A stretch of DNA of 64,000 nucleotides from Isoetes taiwanensis (lineage: Eukaryota > Streptophyta > Lycopodiopsida > Isoetales > Isoetaceae). Below, in pieces: positions 26,383-35,399 of the stretch. The DNA is taken from assembly GCA_021234155.1 (NCBI GenBank), contig JAJEKV010000039.1, positions 13,400,241 through 13,464,240 on the forward strand, written 5' to 3'. Positions within the stretch are counted from its first letter, which is position 1, and each line of letters opens with the position of its first letter. The translations under genes were made by a program, and so were the position numbers. Under the pieces are notes generated by a model, which worked only from the letters and a program-made list of their open reading frames with translations, ran no database searches and was not told the DNA's origin.

Positions 26383-27897
26383 CTATTCTTGATATCGCCG
26401 GTAGGATGGATTATCCTCAAGGAACTTCTTCACTTGGGCTGTTCCCACTGAATGACCTAAGTTCCTAAGGACGTTGACTGAAGATCCCCCCTGCAAAGCT
26501 CTCGCCAACTCTTCTATCCTGGCCCCGGAGGTATAGGCGGCTGTCACTTGGTCTTCCCTGCCGTCTGTAAGGTATGGCGAAGTCAAAAACATCGAGTGCT
26601 ACCGCTCTCTTCACCATGATGGCATACTCGGTGTTGGGAGCTAGCCGAGCATGCCGGCCAAAGCCTGAGAGTGCAATTAGCATCGATACTCCTTCCTCGC
26701 CCCTGGGGGTGAACTTGCGGTGAATTACATCCCATCCATCGGCGGGGAAGGTAATACCGCAACGACACAATGGTTTCGCGTAGGTCCTCGCCTCCTCGGC
26801 CTCCAGCTCTGTGTCTACCGGCATAGTCATCGACTTCCACCGTGGTGAGCTCCCTGTAGTCTCTGACTGTTGCTGAAGCTCTCCTTAGGTCGAACTCGCC
26901 TCTTCGCTCCCGGGGAGGCGTTGTCGAAGAACTTGCCGTTAAGATGTTCGAGGTCGCGTGGCGGATCCCCATCTGTTCCTGTAGAGCAAGGAACTCTTCC
27001 TCCGTCGGTAGTTCCCCTGCCTCCATAATCTGCCTGATGTTGCTGTAGGCTTGGATATCGGAGGTCGACTTTCCCGTGTAAGTGTCGGCTTCCCTTACTT
27101 GGAGTGGGAAGTCGGAGGTTCCTCGGACGATGAAGTCGTCCAGGTCTGTTCTCCGGAGTTGGTGCAGCAATTCGTCCAGTCGATACTCCCTTTCCCTGCA
27201 CTTCGGGAGGTTCTGGATGTCGCTTAAGAGCAAGTACTCTTCGCCCTCGACGATGATGGGGGCTAGGCTTGTGATGCCTAGCCCAAGGGGTGGCGCTATC
27301 CTGAGAGTCTGCCGGCTTCTTTCGAATTCCTGCAACTCTTGTTCTACTAGCCGCTGCTCTTCCGCTGGGTCGAGCTCGACGTAGTCGTCATCTTCTTCTT
27401 CTGACTCTTCGTCTTCTTCCTTTCCTTCTTGCTCCTGTTCATACTGCGAAAGGAGCTGTTGTGCTGCTGCGGTGGCTAATGGGTCCACGTCCATGGGGGG
27501 AATGGAGGTTTCTCCCATGGGGTTCTCGGCACGGTGGGTAAGAAAAAATTGCTAAGGCAGAGTTGAAAGAGAAGTACTTGGTCCTGTTGACAGTCAGGAC
27601 CATTGGCTCGGGCATGCGCTGGGCCTTGTTTGTGAGATACTTGGCAATGTTAGGAACATCGCCTAAGGCTGCTTGAAGGGATTGCCTAGGAACAAAGTAG
27701 CCTATGCAAGGTGGGAGCTGTACTAATGATGGCTCTACCCTAGCTTGGAATTCGGACAGGACTCTGCTATATGCTGGGGTTGCGTGCAAGGTTGCTTGAA
27801 CATCTATTTCTTTGCGGAAGACCCGGAAAATTTCATCGATGTCCTCGGCAGCATGAGCGCTGACGCTGTACCATCGCCTGAAATTAGAGGTTGCCAT
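26383..27897 (-). pseudogene. Unrecognised additional ORF2 of the chromovirus, frameshifted
   Basis: About 500 codons in three or four frames that overlap end to end (27,897-27,545; 27,545-26,830; 26,830-26,590; 26,590-26,383), so one ancestral protein is likely. The first break lies at a run of six T. The likely start is ATG at 27,897. A strongly acidic tract (EEDEESEEEDDDYVELD, about 27,430-27,345) is followed by Glu/Gln/Arg-rich helical sequence; the C-terminal third is more globular (VSMLIALSGFGRHARLAP). I recognise no family. It is neither the gag capsid, which lies downstream, nor a histone fold that I can see. Acidic tracts are common in histone chaperones, so a partner role for the neighbouring H3-like protein is a speculation worth testing. 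Confidence 0.65.
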
Positions 27898-28209
27898 GAG
27901 TTAAGCGAGGAAGAGACTAGCAAACGAATGCAAGAGCGCCTCAGGGAGCTGGGAAATCGGCTAAGGGGGCAGGAGCAAACTCGTAGGGTGCTACGTATGA
28001 AATGAGGGACCTATTTATAGAAAAGGTGAAAACCCTAATTTTTGGGTGACTTGGAAAATTCTTGGGGTTGGGCAATTCTAGCCTATATTGAGGTCAAAAT
28101 GGGAATTGGAAGACTAACTTAAGGGTTTGAGCATGACTGGATTACCTAAAGATGCTAATACAACAGGTTGAAGATCATTTGGACAAGTTATGGTGAAGAA
28201 ATGGTAGGA

Positions 28210-28280
28210 GGTCTCACAGGTAGCGCCTCGTTCAAAAACTACACTTTAGTTTCTTGAGCAGGCGCGACGTGTGAGACATC
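28210..28280. repeat. Hairpin repeat h1
   Basis: A ~70-bp imperfect palindrome: left arm GTCTCACAGGTAGCGCC..., a CAAAAACT / TTTAGTTTCTTGA core and right arm ...GGCGCGACGTGTGAGAC. It lies between the H3-like ORF and ORF2. The arms pair over about 30 bp with a few mismatches. Confidence 0.9.
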
Positions 28281-28409
28281 AGTCCCATTTTGATCAAAAC
28301 ATGTCCAATTTAGGTAAAATAAGGGTGTAAGGATGACAGACTCATCAAATCAGGCAGAATTGACCCCTTATTTGGTCAATTTGGGGCTGTTTTGGGCAAG
28401 TTTGGGCAA

Positions 28410-28480
28410 GGTCTCACAGCTAGCGCCTCGTCCAAAAACTAAACTTTAGTTTCTTGACCAGGCATGACATGTGAGACATC
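28410..28480. repeat. Hairpin repeat h2
   Basis: Second copy, beginning exactly 200 bp after h1 and in the same orientation (GTCTCACAGCTAGCGCC ... CCAGGCATGACATGTGAGAC). It lies about 140 bp beyond the H3-like stop codon. Confidence 0.9.
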
Positions 28481-28620
28481 ACACTTTTCGGTCCGCAATT
28501 GTCCTATTTTACTAAAACAAAAACTAAAACCTGCTAACTTGTCCTAATTAAACAGGTTCAGACACACAAAGTACTCAAAATTGATTTATATTACAAAATT
28601 TTTGACTATTTATAAAATGT

Positions 28621-29952
28621 TCAAGGTCGCTCTCCCTTGATGCGAGTAGCAAGATGCATATCTTGCCTCATCAGTGTTACTCGCTTTGCATGAACAGTGC
28701 AAGCCGTCGAGTCTTCAAAATGTTGCACTATTTTCTGCTCCGCCGCTTCCTGCAGTGCCAGCAGCATTTCATCCGTGACCCTCATGTCAGTCTTGAAGTC
28801 CTGCATCACTTCTCTGACTAGACGGGCAAAGGGGGCATGGGGGATTAGGAGGCCGTAGCTGCGCTGAAAATGTCGGATTTCTCTCAGTGCTCTTCTTTCG
28901 GTCTCCTTCCTGCTGAGCTTCTTCTTAGCTGGTCTCTTAGGGGCCTTGGGCTTTGGTGGTGGTGGCCTTAAGGTCTGGCTCTTCGTTGGATGGCCACCCT
29001 CGATGGCTCTGACTCTATTCTCCTGGTAGTAGGAGTTGTAAGCCTCCCACTCCTTCATGTATGCCTCGTGCTCCCGCATCTTTCGCTCGTAGATCTTTAC
29101 GGGGTCCATGACATAAGATTCTCGGGCAGGCCGGGGTTGCTTCTTCCTGTCCCACTTTGGATAAGGAGGGGGCTTCTGCACTTTGTCCGATTGCTCCTCC
29201 TCGGGCGCTATCTGCTCGGTTACCACATGCTCAACGATCGGGGGTTTGGAGGAGCCTGCCCCCTCAGTGTTGGGGTTATGGTCTTCGTCAGAATCCTCGG
29301 AGGAGGCCGGGGGCTGATCAGGTGGCCGTTCGATAATGGTGATCTTGGGGTTGGGCTTCTTTACTTTTGGGACCTCCTTGAGCTTCCTTGGGCTCCCCAC
29401 CCATTTCCCTTTCTTCTGCTTCAGTTCCTCTGCCGCTTTCGCCTCCTCCTCTTCCCTCTTCCTCTTCTTTTGTTCCCTTTTCCTTTCTCGGCATTCATAC
29501 TTTGCGATAAACGCAGCGAGGTCTGCTTCCTCCGCCGGCTCAAGCCTCGGCTCCCGGTGTTCCTCTCGTTTCTCGGCCTCCTTCTCGCGGATCCAGGCTT
29601 CGAGTTGCTCTTCAATGGTGGGCTCGGGTGTCGGTAGTCTCTGCTCCTCACGAGCCTTGGTCCTTTGTTCTCGCTGTGCTCCCTCCTCTTCTTCTTCAAT
29701 TATCTCCGTTCCTGCTTCTGAGTGCACCTCTTCTTCTCGGTCGACCTGCCGGTCTCTCTCCTCATTCCGCTCTGTTCTCTGCTGGGATCCTTCACTATTG
29801 TGCTCATTCGAGGGTTCTCCCTCACTCGAAGAAGATTGACCGTTGGGGTCAAGAAGGCGCTCCTGAAGCATGCGTCGAATCGTGCTGGAATCAAGGGCGC
29901 TGGTCGATTCGCCTGGGCGGGCTTTCCTGGCAATTTGTTTGGTCCGTGCCAT
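28621..29952 (-). CDS. Histone H3-like protein with a ~330-residue insert between tail and fold
   Basis: 443 residues, no stop or frameshift. Residues 1-11 are [11 protein letters not shown]; canonical H3 starts (M)ARTKQTARKS, so R2, K4, R8 and K9 are kept, T6 becomes Ile and S10 becomes Ala. Residues 14-340 are a low-complexity charged insert: acidic tract 82-90, basic clusters 157-168 and 180-200, and a Pro-rich segment 330-342. Residues 355-443 are a full H3 fold ([44 protein letters not shown], ending IKGERP). By eye these 89 residues align without gaps to canonical plant H3 recalled from memory, with about 52 identities. The H3-H3' contacts C110, H113, D123, L126 and R129 are all present (offset 308). 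K56 is Arg and K122 is Gln. Loop 1 lacks the extra residues usual in CENH3. It is the first ORF after the PBS. Probable role: nucleosomal or nucleosome-like H3 variant; function unproven. Confidence 0.93.
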   Translation of the reverse strand: MARTKQIARKARPGESTSALDSSTIRRMLQERLLDPNGQSSSSEGEPSNEHNSEGSQQRTERNEERDRQVDREEEVHSEAGTEIIEEEEEGAQREQRTKAREEQRLPTPEPTIEEQLEAWIREKEAEKREEHREPRLEPAEEADLAAFIAKYECRERKREQKKRKREEEEAKAAEELKQKKGKWVGSPRKLKEVPKVKKPNPKITIIERPPDQPPASSEDSDEDHNPNTEGAGSSKPPIVEHVVTEQIAPEEEQSDKVQKPPPYPKWDRKKQPRPARESYVMDPVKIYERKMREHEAYMKEWEAYNSYYQENRVRAIEGGHPTKSQTLRPPPPKPKAPKRPAKKKLSRKETERRALREIRHFQRSYGLLIPHAPFARLVREVMQDFKTDMRVTDEMLLALQEAAEQKIVQHFEDSTACTVHAKRVTLMRQDMHLATRIKGERP

Positions 29953-30162
29953 GTTTGACGGTTCGACAATCGGATATCAGGTGCCAAAGATCGCCTTAGG
30001 GAGCGGGAGCAGATTTCAAGGGCGGGAACGTACAAATGAGGGGGGTCTACATCTATTTATAGTTTGGGCAATTTTAGGTCAAAGTTCAAGTTGCTCTATT
30101 TAACATGCCAAGGCATCTATTTATTTAAAACTTACACTTATTTCAGACTTTTTCTACTTATT

Positions 30163-30231
30163 GGTCTCACAGGTCGCGCCCTGTTCAAAAACTAGAGTTT
30201 AGTTTTTTGACCAGGCGCTAGCTGTGAGATC
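30163..30231. repeat. Hairpin repeat h3
   Basis: Third copy (GGTCTCACAGGTCGCGCC ... TTTTTTGACCAGGCGCTAG ... CTGTGAGATC), about 210 bp before the H3-like start codon in element orientation. It has the longest perfect core pairing of the four: TCAAAAACTA against TAGTTTTTTGA. Confidence 0.9.
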
Positions 30232-30329
30232 TTACACATTTTTAAGTAATTTAGACATGCTATTCTAATTAATTCCTACCTTGGAACTAGCCTTACCATA
30301 TTACTTTTCTCAAATTCATCAAGTTTAGT

Positions 30330-30398
30330 GTTCTCACAGGTAGCGCCCTATTCAAAAACTAAAGTTTAGTTCTTTGACCAGGCGCGAGCTGTGAGACC
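30330..30398. repeat. Hairpin repeat h4
   Basis: Fourth copy (TTCTCACAGGTAGCGCCC ... TTTGACCAGGCGCGAGC ... GTGAGACC). It starts 167 bp from h3 and lies about 190 bp downstream of the PBS in element orientation. Confidence 0.9.
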
Positions 30399-30589
30399 AC
30401 CTTGCCTGAGGAGGTTCTGGCTCATTCTTTTTAGTCTTATTAAGTTCCAATTCACTCAATTGTTACTAGCTTAGCATAAACTACCAAAAATGAGAAAAAA
30501 TTTTCCCACTTTTCGAGGCTTAAGGGTCCTATCAAGTTAGTACTACTGGGAGCATGGTCAGTGCTTTGCTCTTGGTCTCCAAGAACATT

Positions 30590-30601
30590 GCTCTGATACC
30601 A
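30590..30601 (-). other. Primer binding site, tRNA-iMet type
   Basis: On the element strand the sequence next to the 5' LTR is TGGTATCAGAGC after a single spacer base. This is the plant initiator tRNA-Met PBS and fixes the element's orientation. Confidence 0.95.
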
Positions 30602-30602
30602 T

Positions 30603-32082
30603 TGTGACGTCCCCTACTCGTATACGATGCCCGCACCGTATACAAACAGGAGTTCATCCCCCGTACCAGCTCCATACTGATACATGGCCCTCCACATATC
30701 ACTGTGACCGTCTGGAGTCCACAGTGGGAAGAGTGAAGGGGTCATTTTACCCCGTCTCCCTCAGGGCCTACCTAGCTGCGGAAGCGTAAACATACACGTC
30801 AGTAACATAACATCATATATCCACCTCGAAGGGTGGCACATCAACATCTGCATAGACAAAGATCAGCACAATACAAAGGGAGTTCCTACCCAAGGCTCAG
30901 ACTCCAGGGGATGACTGACAAGCTTGGGTCTCGAGTTCGTTCGCGAGCATTTCATGACAATGGATTGGGCTAGCATAAGAACATGGCTTAGGGTTGTCCA
31001 CTCCATCCGCCCCCCTCACATTGCACACTTTGCGAGTAGGTTGAAAAGTGTTGGGACTTCGATCAGAGTAGCGGGGTGCATAGCCAAAGGGGCTATTCTG
31101 GGTTACATCTCCCCCGTCCCGATGGGGCGGTGGTAGGATCACTCCTCCTCAGATCTACATGCTGACCCAAGGTGACTAGAGAGCCACTGCCCTTATTCGA
31201 CTTAACCCACTGGAAGGTGAACACCACCCCACGGGTGTCGGCCCATGCCTTACCCACACTTTCGATTGGCAAGCCATTAGACCTAGTCACTCTGATCCCC
31301 GGTAGACTTTACACGCCAGAGGGATCGGTCAAGGGTCAGAACACGAACCTCATTCTAAGCCAGTCTGGCCCCTTCACCCACAACCCGGTGGGCTCTTGTA
31401 CACAGGCCGAAATTTAGTAATGCACTAAGAGGGACTAGCTAGGAGCATCATCTACTAAGCTTTAAGTCTCTATCCCCCTTCCCAATACAATGAGTCCACA
31501 GAATACATCTGTCCATCATCTGAACATAAGAAATGAGAACTAATCTAATACATAGAGTTAGGTTCTTTAGTTAGAGTCAATCTCAGGATCTGCTTGGCTA
31601 CTAAGGGCGATTCAATAGGCTAAACCTACTGGTTCGCAGGCTGGAATAAGGTTTAGGCTATTCAATCGACCAAATACCTGATCCCTGGTTCACTCCTCTT
31701 GATCCGAAGGTGTCCATTACTTTGTTCTGCTTCGAGATGCGGTCGGAGGGATGACCTGACAAGCTGGGGCGCACGGGCAGATCGTGGGAGTTGGAATTGA
31801 CTCCTCAGGCGCGCGAATCGGAGCTCGGGAGGTCTATGGGCGAAAAAGGGAATGTTAGGGTTTGGTGCCTTATGAAGGCTATCAGTTATTCCATGACCCT
31901 TGGTCTACCTTTAATAGGTCTAAAGGTGCGCGCATTGCTAAGTGTGCGCACCATTGCAAGTTTCCCCCTAGGGCGTCCTTGCTTGGGTACACGTCGGCGT
32001 ACACGTCGACTGGACGGCGTGTACGCGTGACGGCGCAGTACGGTATACGTCTTGAGACCGTATATCGTACTGGAACGTCACA
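30603..32082 (-). repeat. 5' LTR of the 13-kb chromovirus
   Basis: 1,480 bp, TGTGACGTCCCC ... GGAACGTCACA as read on plus. It differs from the 3' LTR by scattered substitutions and small indels. Both termini contain an ACGTCAC-type core on one strand, a sequence that plant bZIP factors can bind. Whether this matters for transcription is not shown here. Confidence 0.93.
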
Positions 32083-32951
32083 CATCTGATCATTCTAGTC
32101 TTGTCCTTTGTCTTGCATCATTGTAGTACAAGAAGATTTTATGAAGATATTGAAGAGATGATGTTATCATAGCCGCGTTTTGTATAAAAAAAAAATGGAA
32201 CTTTCTACTTTCACATGTTATGGAATTTGTGCTATATTTGATGGTTTATATGTTATTCATGAACTTGCCAATGTTTGAATTTTTAATTCTTTTCTAAATA
32301 AAAAAAACAACATCTCCCATAATGCACTAAATAAATACATTCATATTCATATTCAGATTTTTTTTTTTCATTTCATAATTCCTGCAATCTAAGTTATTCA
32401 TGGGGCACCACTCAAGTTTAATCAGTATATTTTTTTTCGAAGGACGAACAAAAAGTTTATAAGTCGCATCTAATTAAAGTGGGTCACATCTTGACGTTTG
32501 GGGCTCATGCAGGAAAATGGAACTCATAAAAAAAAAAGTTTTGCATTGAATGCCTGATAGAAATACACATCATAGAACAAGAACTGGCTCACTTGTATTT
32601 CTCATAAAATTTATAAACCACAGTTGAGAAAGTTCTCAGGAATTTCAAGCACAATGTATAAATAATATTATCTACTCTCATACAATGCTATAGCAGGAGG
32701 TTGCTCATGGCTTTGTCCATTTCCCTAAAAACAATTCTATTCTATTCTATTCTATTCTAACTTATTCTATTCTTTTGGGGATCTTGTGGGTTGTCCTTTG
32801 AAATGTGACAAGTAGGGTATGACCATAGCACACACTCCACCAATTTCTCCTTTGAGGATCAGCAGCATTTTCCCTCCTTCTCCCAGCAGTCGGAGCACTC
32901 CTCCTTCAAGTTGCCCCTTTTTTGCCTTCCAACGGGTTCCCAATATTGAAC
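32083..32951. other. No gene; pentanucleotide tail-like tract
   Basis: AT-rich DNA. At about 32,733-32,776 an (ATTCT)n tract follows CCTAAAAACA and resembles the 3' tail of LINE-A and the tail-like tract at 52.6 kb. It may be a severely truncated LINE. Confidence 0.5.
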
Positions 32952-33583
32952 CTAGAATCCAGGACGCAACTCCTCCCCATCAGGCATGGTAGTGATAACA
33001 TCAGAGAGTGTCATCCCTAACCATATTGGACAATCGTCATCGTCAGGCCTTACTAGCACAAAGTATTCTTCTTTGATGTCCTCGAAAGGATTCCACTCAG
33101 GAAGCTCAAACCACTTTGGCTTTGAGGCCTTGCTTCCTCTTGCTTCCCACAAACCACTTGGAGCCATTGTTGGGATCCAAGCCAACTTTTCCATGAGAAC
33201 CCTTCCACCTAGACTCTGGCAAGAAACCGTCTCTCAGCTTCCTCCCGCATGGTTGTTATGTCTCTAAGTATGTCACAACTATCTTCCAGTAATTGATTAC
33301 ATAAGATTTTTCTTCAGGGATGAGGTGTGTTTTCCCTTTCGAACATCCTCCCATTGTGTTATGTAATCCTGAATGCCCTTCACTAGTTGGCTAGGGTCTT
33401 TAACAGTCTTGAAAGGAGGAAGTGGTTTTGGCTCCCCCGTAAAAAGAAGAACTTCACCCTTAGGTCCCCTTTGCCATATTTCGGTTCTTTGCACAGGCAT
33501 CCACAACTTATCGGCTGGTCTCCACTTGTATTGCATGATTGGTATTCCATCCCTCACCCAAACCTTAATATGAAGTGGCTTTC

Positions 33584-34009
33584 TGTAACGTTCCTAACCG
33601 ACATGCCCTTAACCAACTGGGCAAAACCGTCTAGACGTTTATGAGTAGTCGCTTCTACCCATTTATGCTTTCTATGGGTTCAATATCGAAAGGTCTACCA
33701 TGGGCCCGTTACAGTCTCTCCCACTAGAACTATGCTCGTCCTCGAGCATCCAAGGCTATACTATATCACTATGATTACCAAGTCTTTGCAAATTACCCAT
33801 GCATATAGGCACCCATGGAGACTCGAACTCGAGACTTGCTCTGATACCAACTGTAACGTTCCTAACCGACATGCCCTTAACCAACTGGGCAAAACCGTCT
33901 AGACGTTTATGAGTAGTCACTTCTACCCATTTATGCCGGTGTCTCGGGAACGCCCCACAGGCACATTCAAGGTTCGAATACTCGAGCGGTCTACCATGGG
34001 CCCGTTACA
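33584..34009 (-). mobile_element. TRIM (miniature LTR retrotransposon) with perfect TSD
   Basis: LTRs at 33,584-33,713 (130 bp) and 33,852-34,009 (158 bp), both TGTAACGTTCC...GGGCCCGTTACA. They flank 138 bp with no coding capacity. Inside the right LTR the element strand reads TGGTATCAGAGC (iMet PBS). Inside the left LTR it is purine-rich (GTGGGAGAGAC, PPT). CTTTC is repeated exactly outside both ends. The interrupted DUF7869-like frame continues across the empty site (DQLIDHRK-PLHIKVW). Movement would need enzymes supplied by another element. Confidence 0.95.
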
Positions 34010-34277
34010 CTTTCTATGGTCTATCAATTGATCCTTACCGTCCAATAAGCATCCCTCGACAAATTTTGATCAATCTGGGTTAGGATCAATGCAGCTCTCA
34101 AATACATCCATTAGTTCAGGGAGACTTGTCAAATTCTCTCTCTTGAGCTTGGTAGAGAAACTTCCGAAGAATGCATCTATATCGTCATGTGTATGCCCAA
34201 CCATCATAAAACCCACCTTCACAATCTTGAATACTCCTACTGTCGTCAAATATGACATTGCCCCAAACATCTATCTA

Positions 34278-35399
34278 TTCTTGTTTTCTTTCCAAGAGTT
34301 GTCCAGCTGAACACATAACTCCTCTGGCAATTGTTTTTCATGTATGGAGAACTCGTCCCAAATCCTCCTTGTTTCTTTCGACACTTTGGATGTGAGCTCC
34401 TTTATCTGCCTTTGGTAAATAAGCAGTTGATCATCCATCGAAACATAAAAAATGGGGGCTGAGGGAGAATCTCCCTTCTGTAGACCCTCTCTCTAGTGTT
34501 CTCAAGCACTTGAATGGAATTCACATGGAAATTCCGATCATCCCTCCAAAGATCAAGCCTTTGTGGACATGACATGGCCTTTGTGGGCATCTCCATTCCA
34601 TAACTAGAAACATGTTACATACTTTTGATCTCAAAGAGAGAAGCTTATCCCCGGGATGAAAACCTCGCCCTTTCGGGTTTTCGAGGAAACCCTAAAGATA
34701 AACAACCATCTAAGAGATCTTGTACACACATGAATAAAAAAAGCACCCTCATGCCTACGGGCCTTTTTGGGTTTACAGATGGGTTGTAGAAATAATCCAA
34801 GTGTTAGTGAGTCACGCGGCTATGCATGAACCTGTTTGAAAGCAGCATCTACGCCAGCCAAAATCGCCAACATGACAATATCATCCTGCAAAACAAAAGC
34901 ATGGGTAAGACAAGACCTTGGGCCCACTGGCACCAAAGGATACCTTCGCAACCACTGCTGCAACCAGTCTTAACAGCCAACCAGGCTCACATACCACCAA
35001 CATAGCCATGTTGGATCCAGTACAAACATAAGCCACCAAGGCTCCAAAATCATACCAATAGTTCCATATGAACATAAGCCACCAAGGCTTCCAAAACCAT
35101 AAACAATTAATTCCATAGCAACATAAGCCACCAAGGCTCCAGCATCATGATCAGACAAAATATCAGTAGCCAAGAAAGGACATATAGCAAGGGCAAACAA
35201 GAGAAACTAGAAAGACAAGCTTATATATCAATAGAGGGGAAGAAGGAGGGAGGGTGGGGAGGGGAAGTGCGCTCTAGCAAATTCCAGAAATGGAGATGCG
35301 AAACAAAGCACTGATGCAAAGAACCTAAAAGGCACGCTACTAATAGGCAAGGGTCTGGCAGTTGCCAACTGCCCGGGACACTTGTCCCTTAGCTCTAGA
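34278..35399. repeat. Tandem duplication unit A
   Basis: The unit contains the coding block LDLWRDDRNFHVN...LDNSWKENK and about 0.85 kb of other DNA. That DNA carries a possible exon (element strand ...TTTTGCAG then DDIVMLAILAGVDAAFKQ then a GT) and three copies of AACATAAGCCACCAAGG. It is nearly identical to unit B at an offset of 1,166 bp. Confidence 0.93.

Larger units (their letters stand above)
19044..32082 (-). mobile_element. 13-kb Ty3/gypsy chromovirus carrying a histone H3-like ORF
   Basis: This is an element with both ends. Its LTRs are 19,044-20,518 and 30,603-32,082, each TG...CA (TGTGACG...CACA as read on plus). CAGCT lies outside on the left and CATCT on the right, a 4/5 match consistent with a decayed 5-bp TSD. 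Order on the minus strand: 5' LTR, PBS (1-nt spacer), two hairpins, H3-like ORF, two hairpins, unknown ORF2, gag, protease-RT-RNase H, integrase-chromodomain, about 0.9 kb of non-coding DNA, PPT, 3' LTR. Two extra ORFs before gag take up about 4.3 kb. The LTRs differ by many substitutions and small indels, so insertion is not recent. Gag and pol carry frameshifts; the H3-like ORF does not. Confidence 0.93.

Noticed and set aside
26383..27897. Reading ORF2 as the element's gag
   Set aside because: A recognisable gag capsid and zinc knuckle lie downstream at 24.9-26.2 kb, contiguous with pol.
28621..29952. Calling the H3-like protein a centromeric CENH3
   Set aside because: The N-terminus is canonical ARTKQ-ARK and the fold aligns without the extra loop-1 residues usual in CENH3. 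The C-terminus matches conventional H3. Unusual length alone is not enough.
28621..29952. Treating the H3-like ORF as an ordinary host gene that happens to lie near a transposon
   Set aside because: It lies between an iMet PBS and gag, on the same strand and inside both LTRs. Its flanking hairpin repeats occur on both sides within the element.
28990..29999. Plus-strand ORFs of 120-215 codons opposite the H3-like gene
   Set aside because: They are antisense shadows of the Glu/Lys/Arg-rich insert, giving Leu/Ser-rich frames without motifs.
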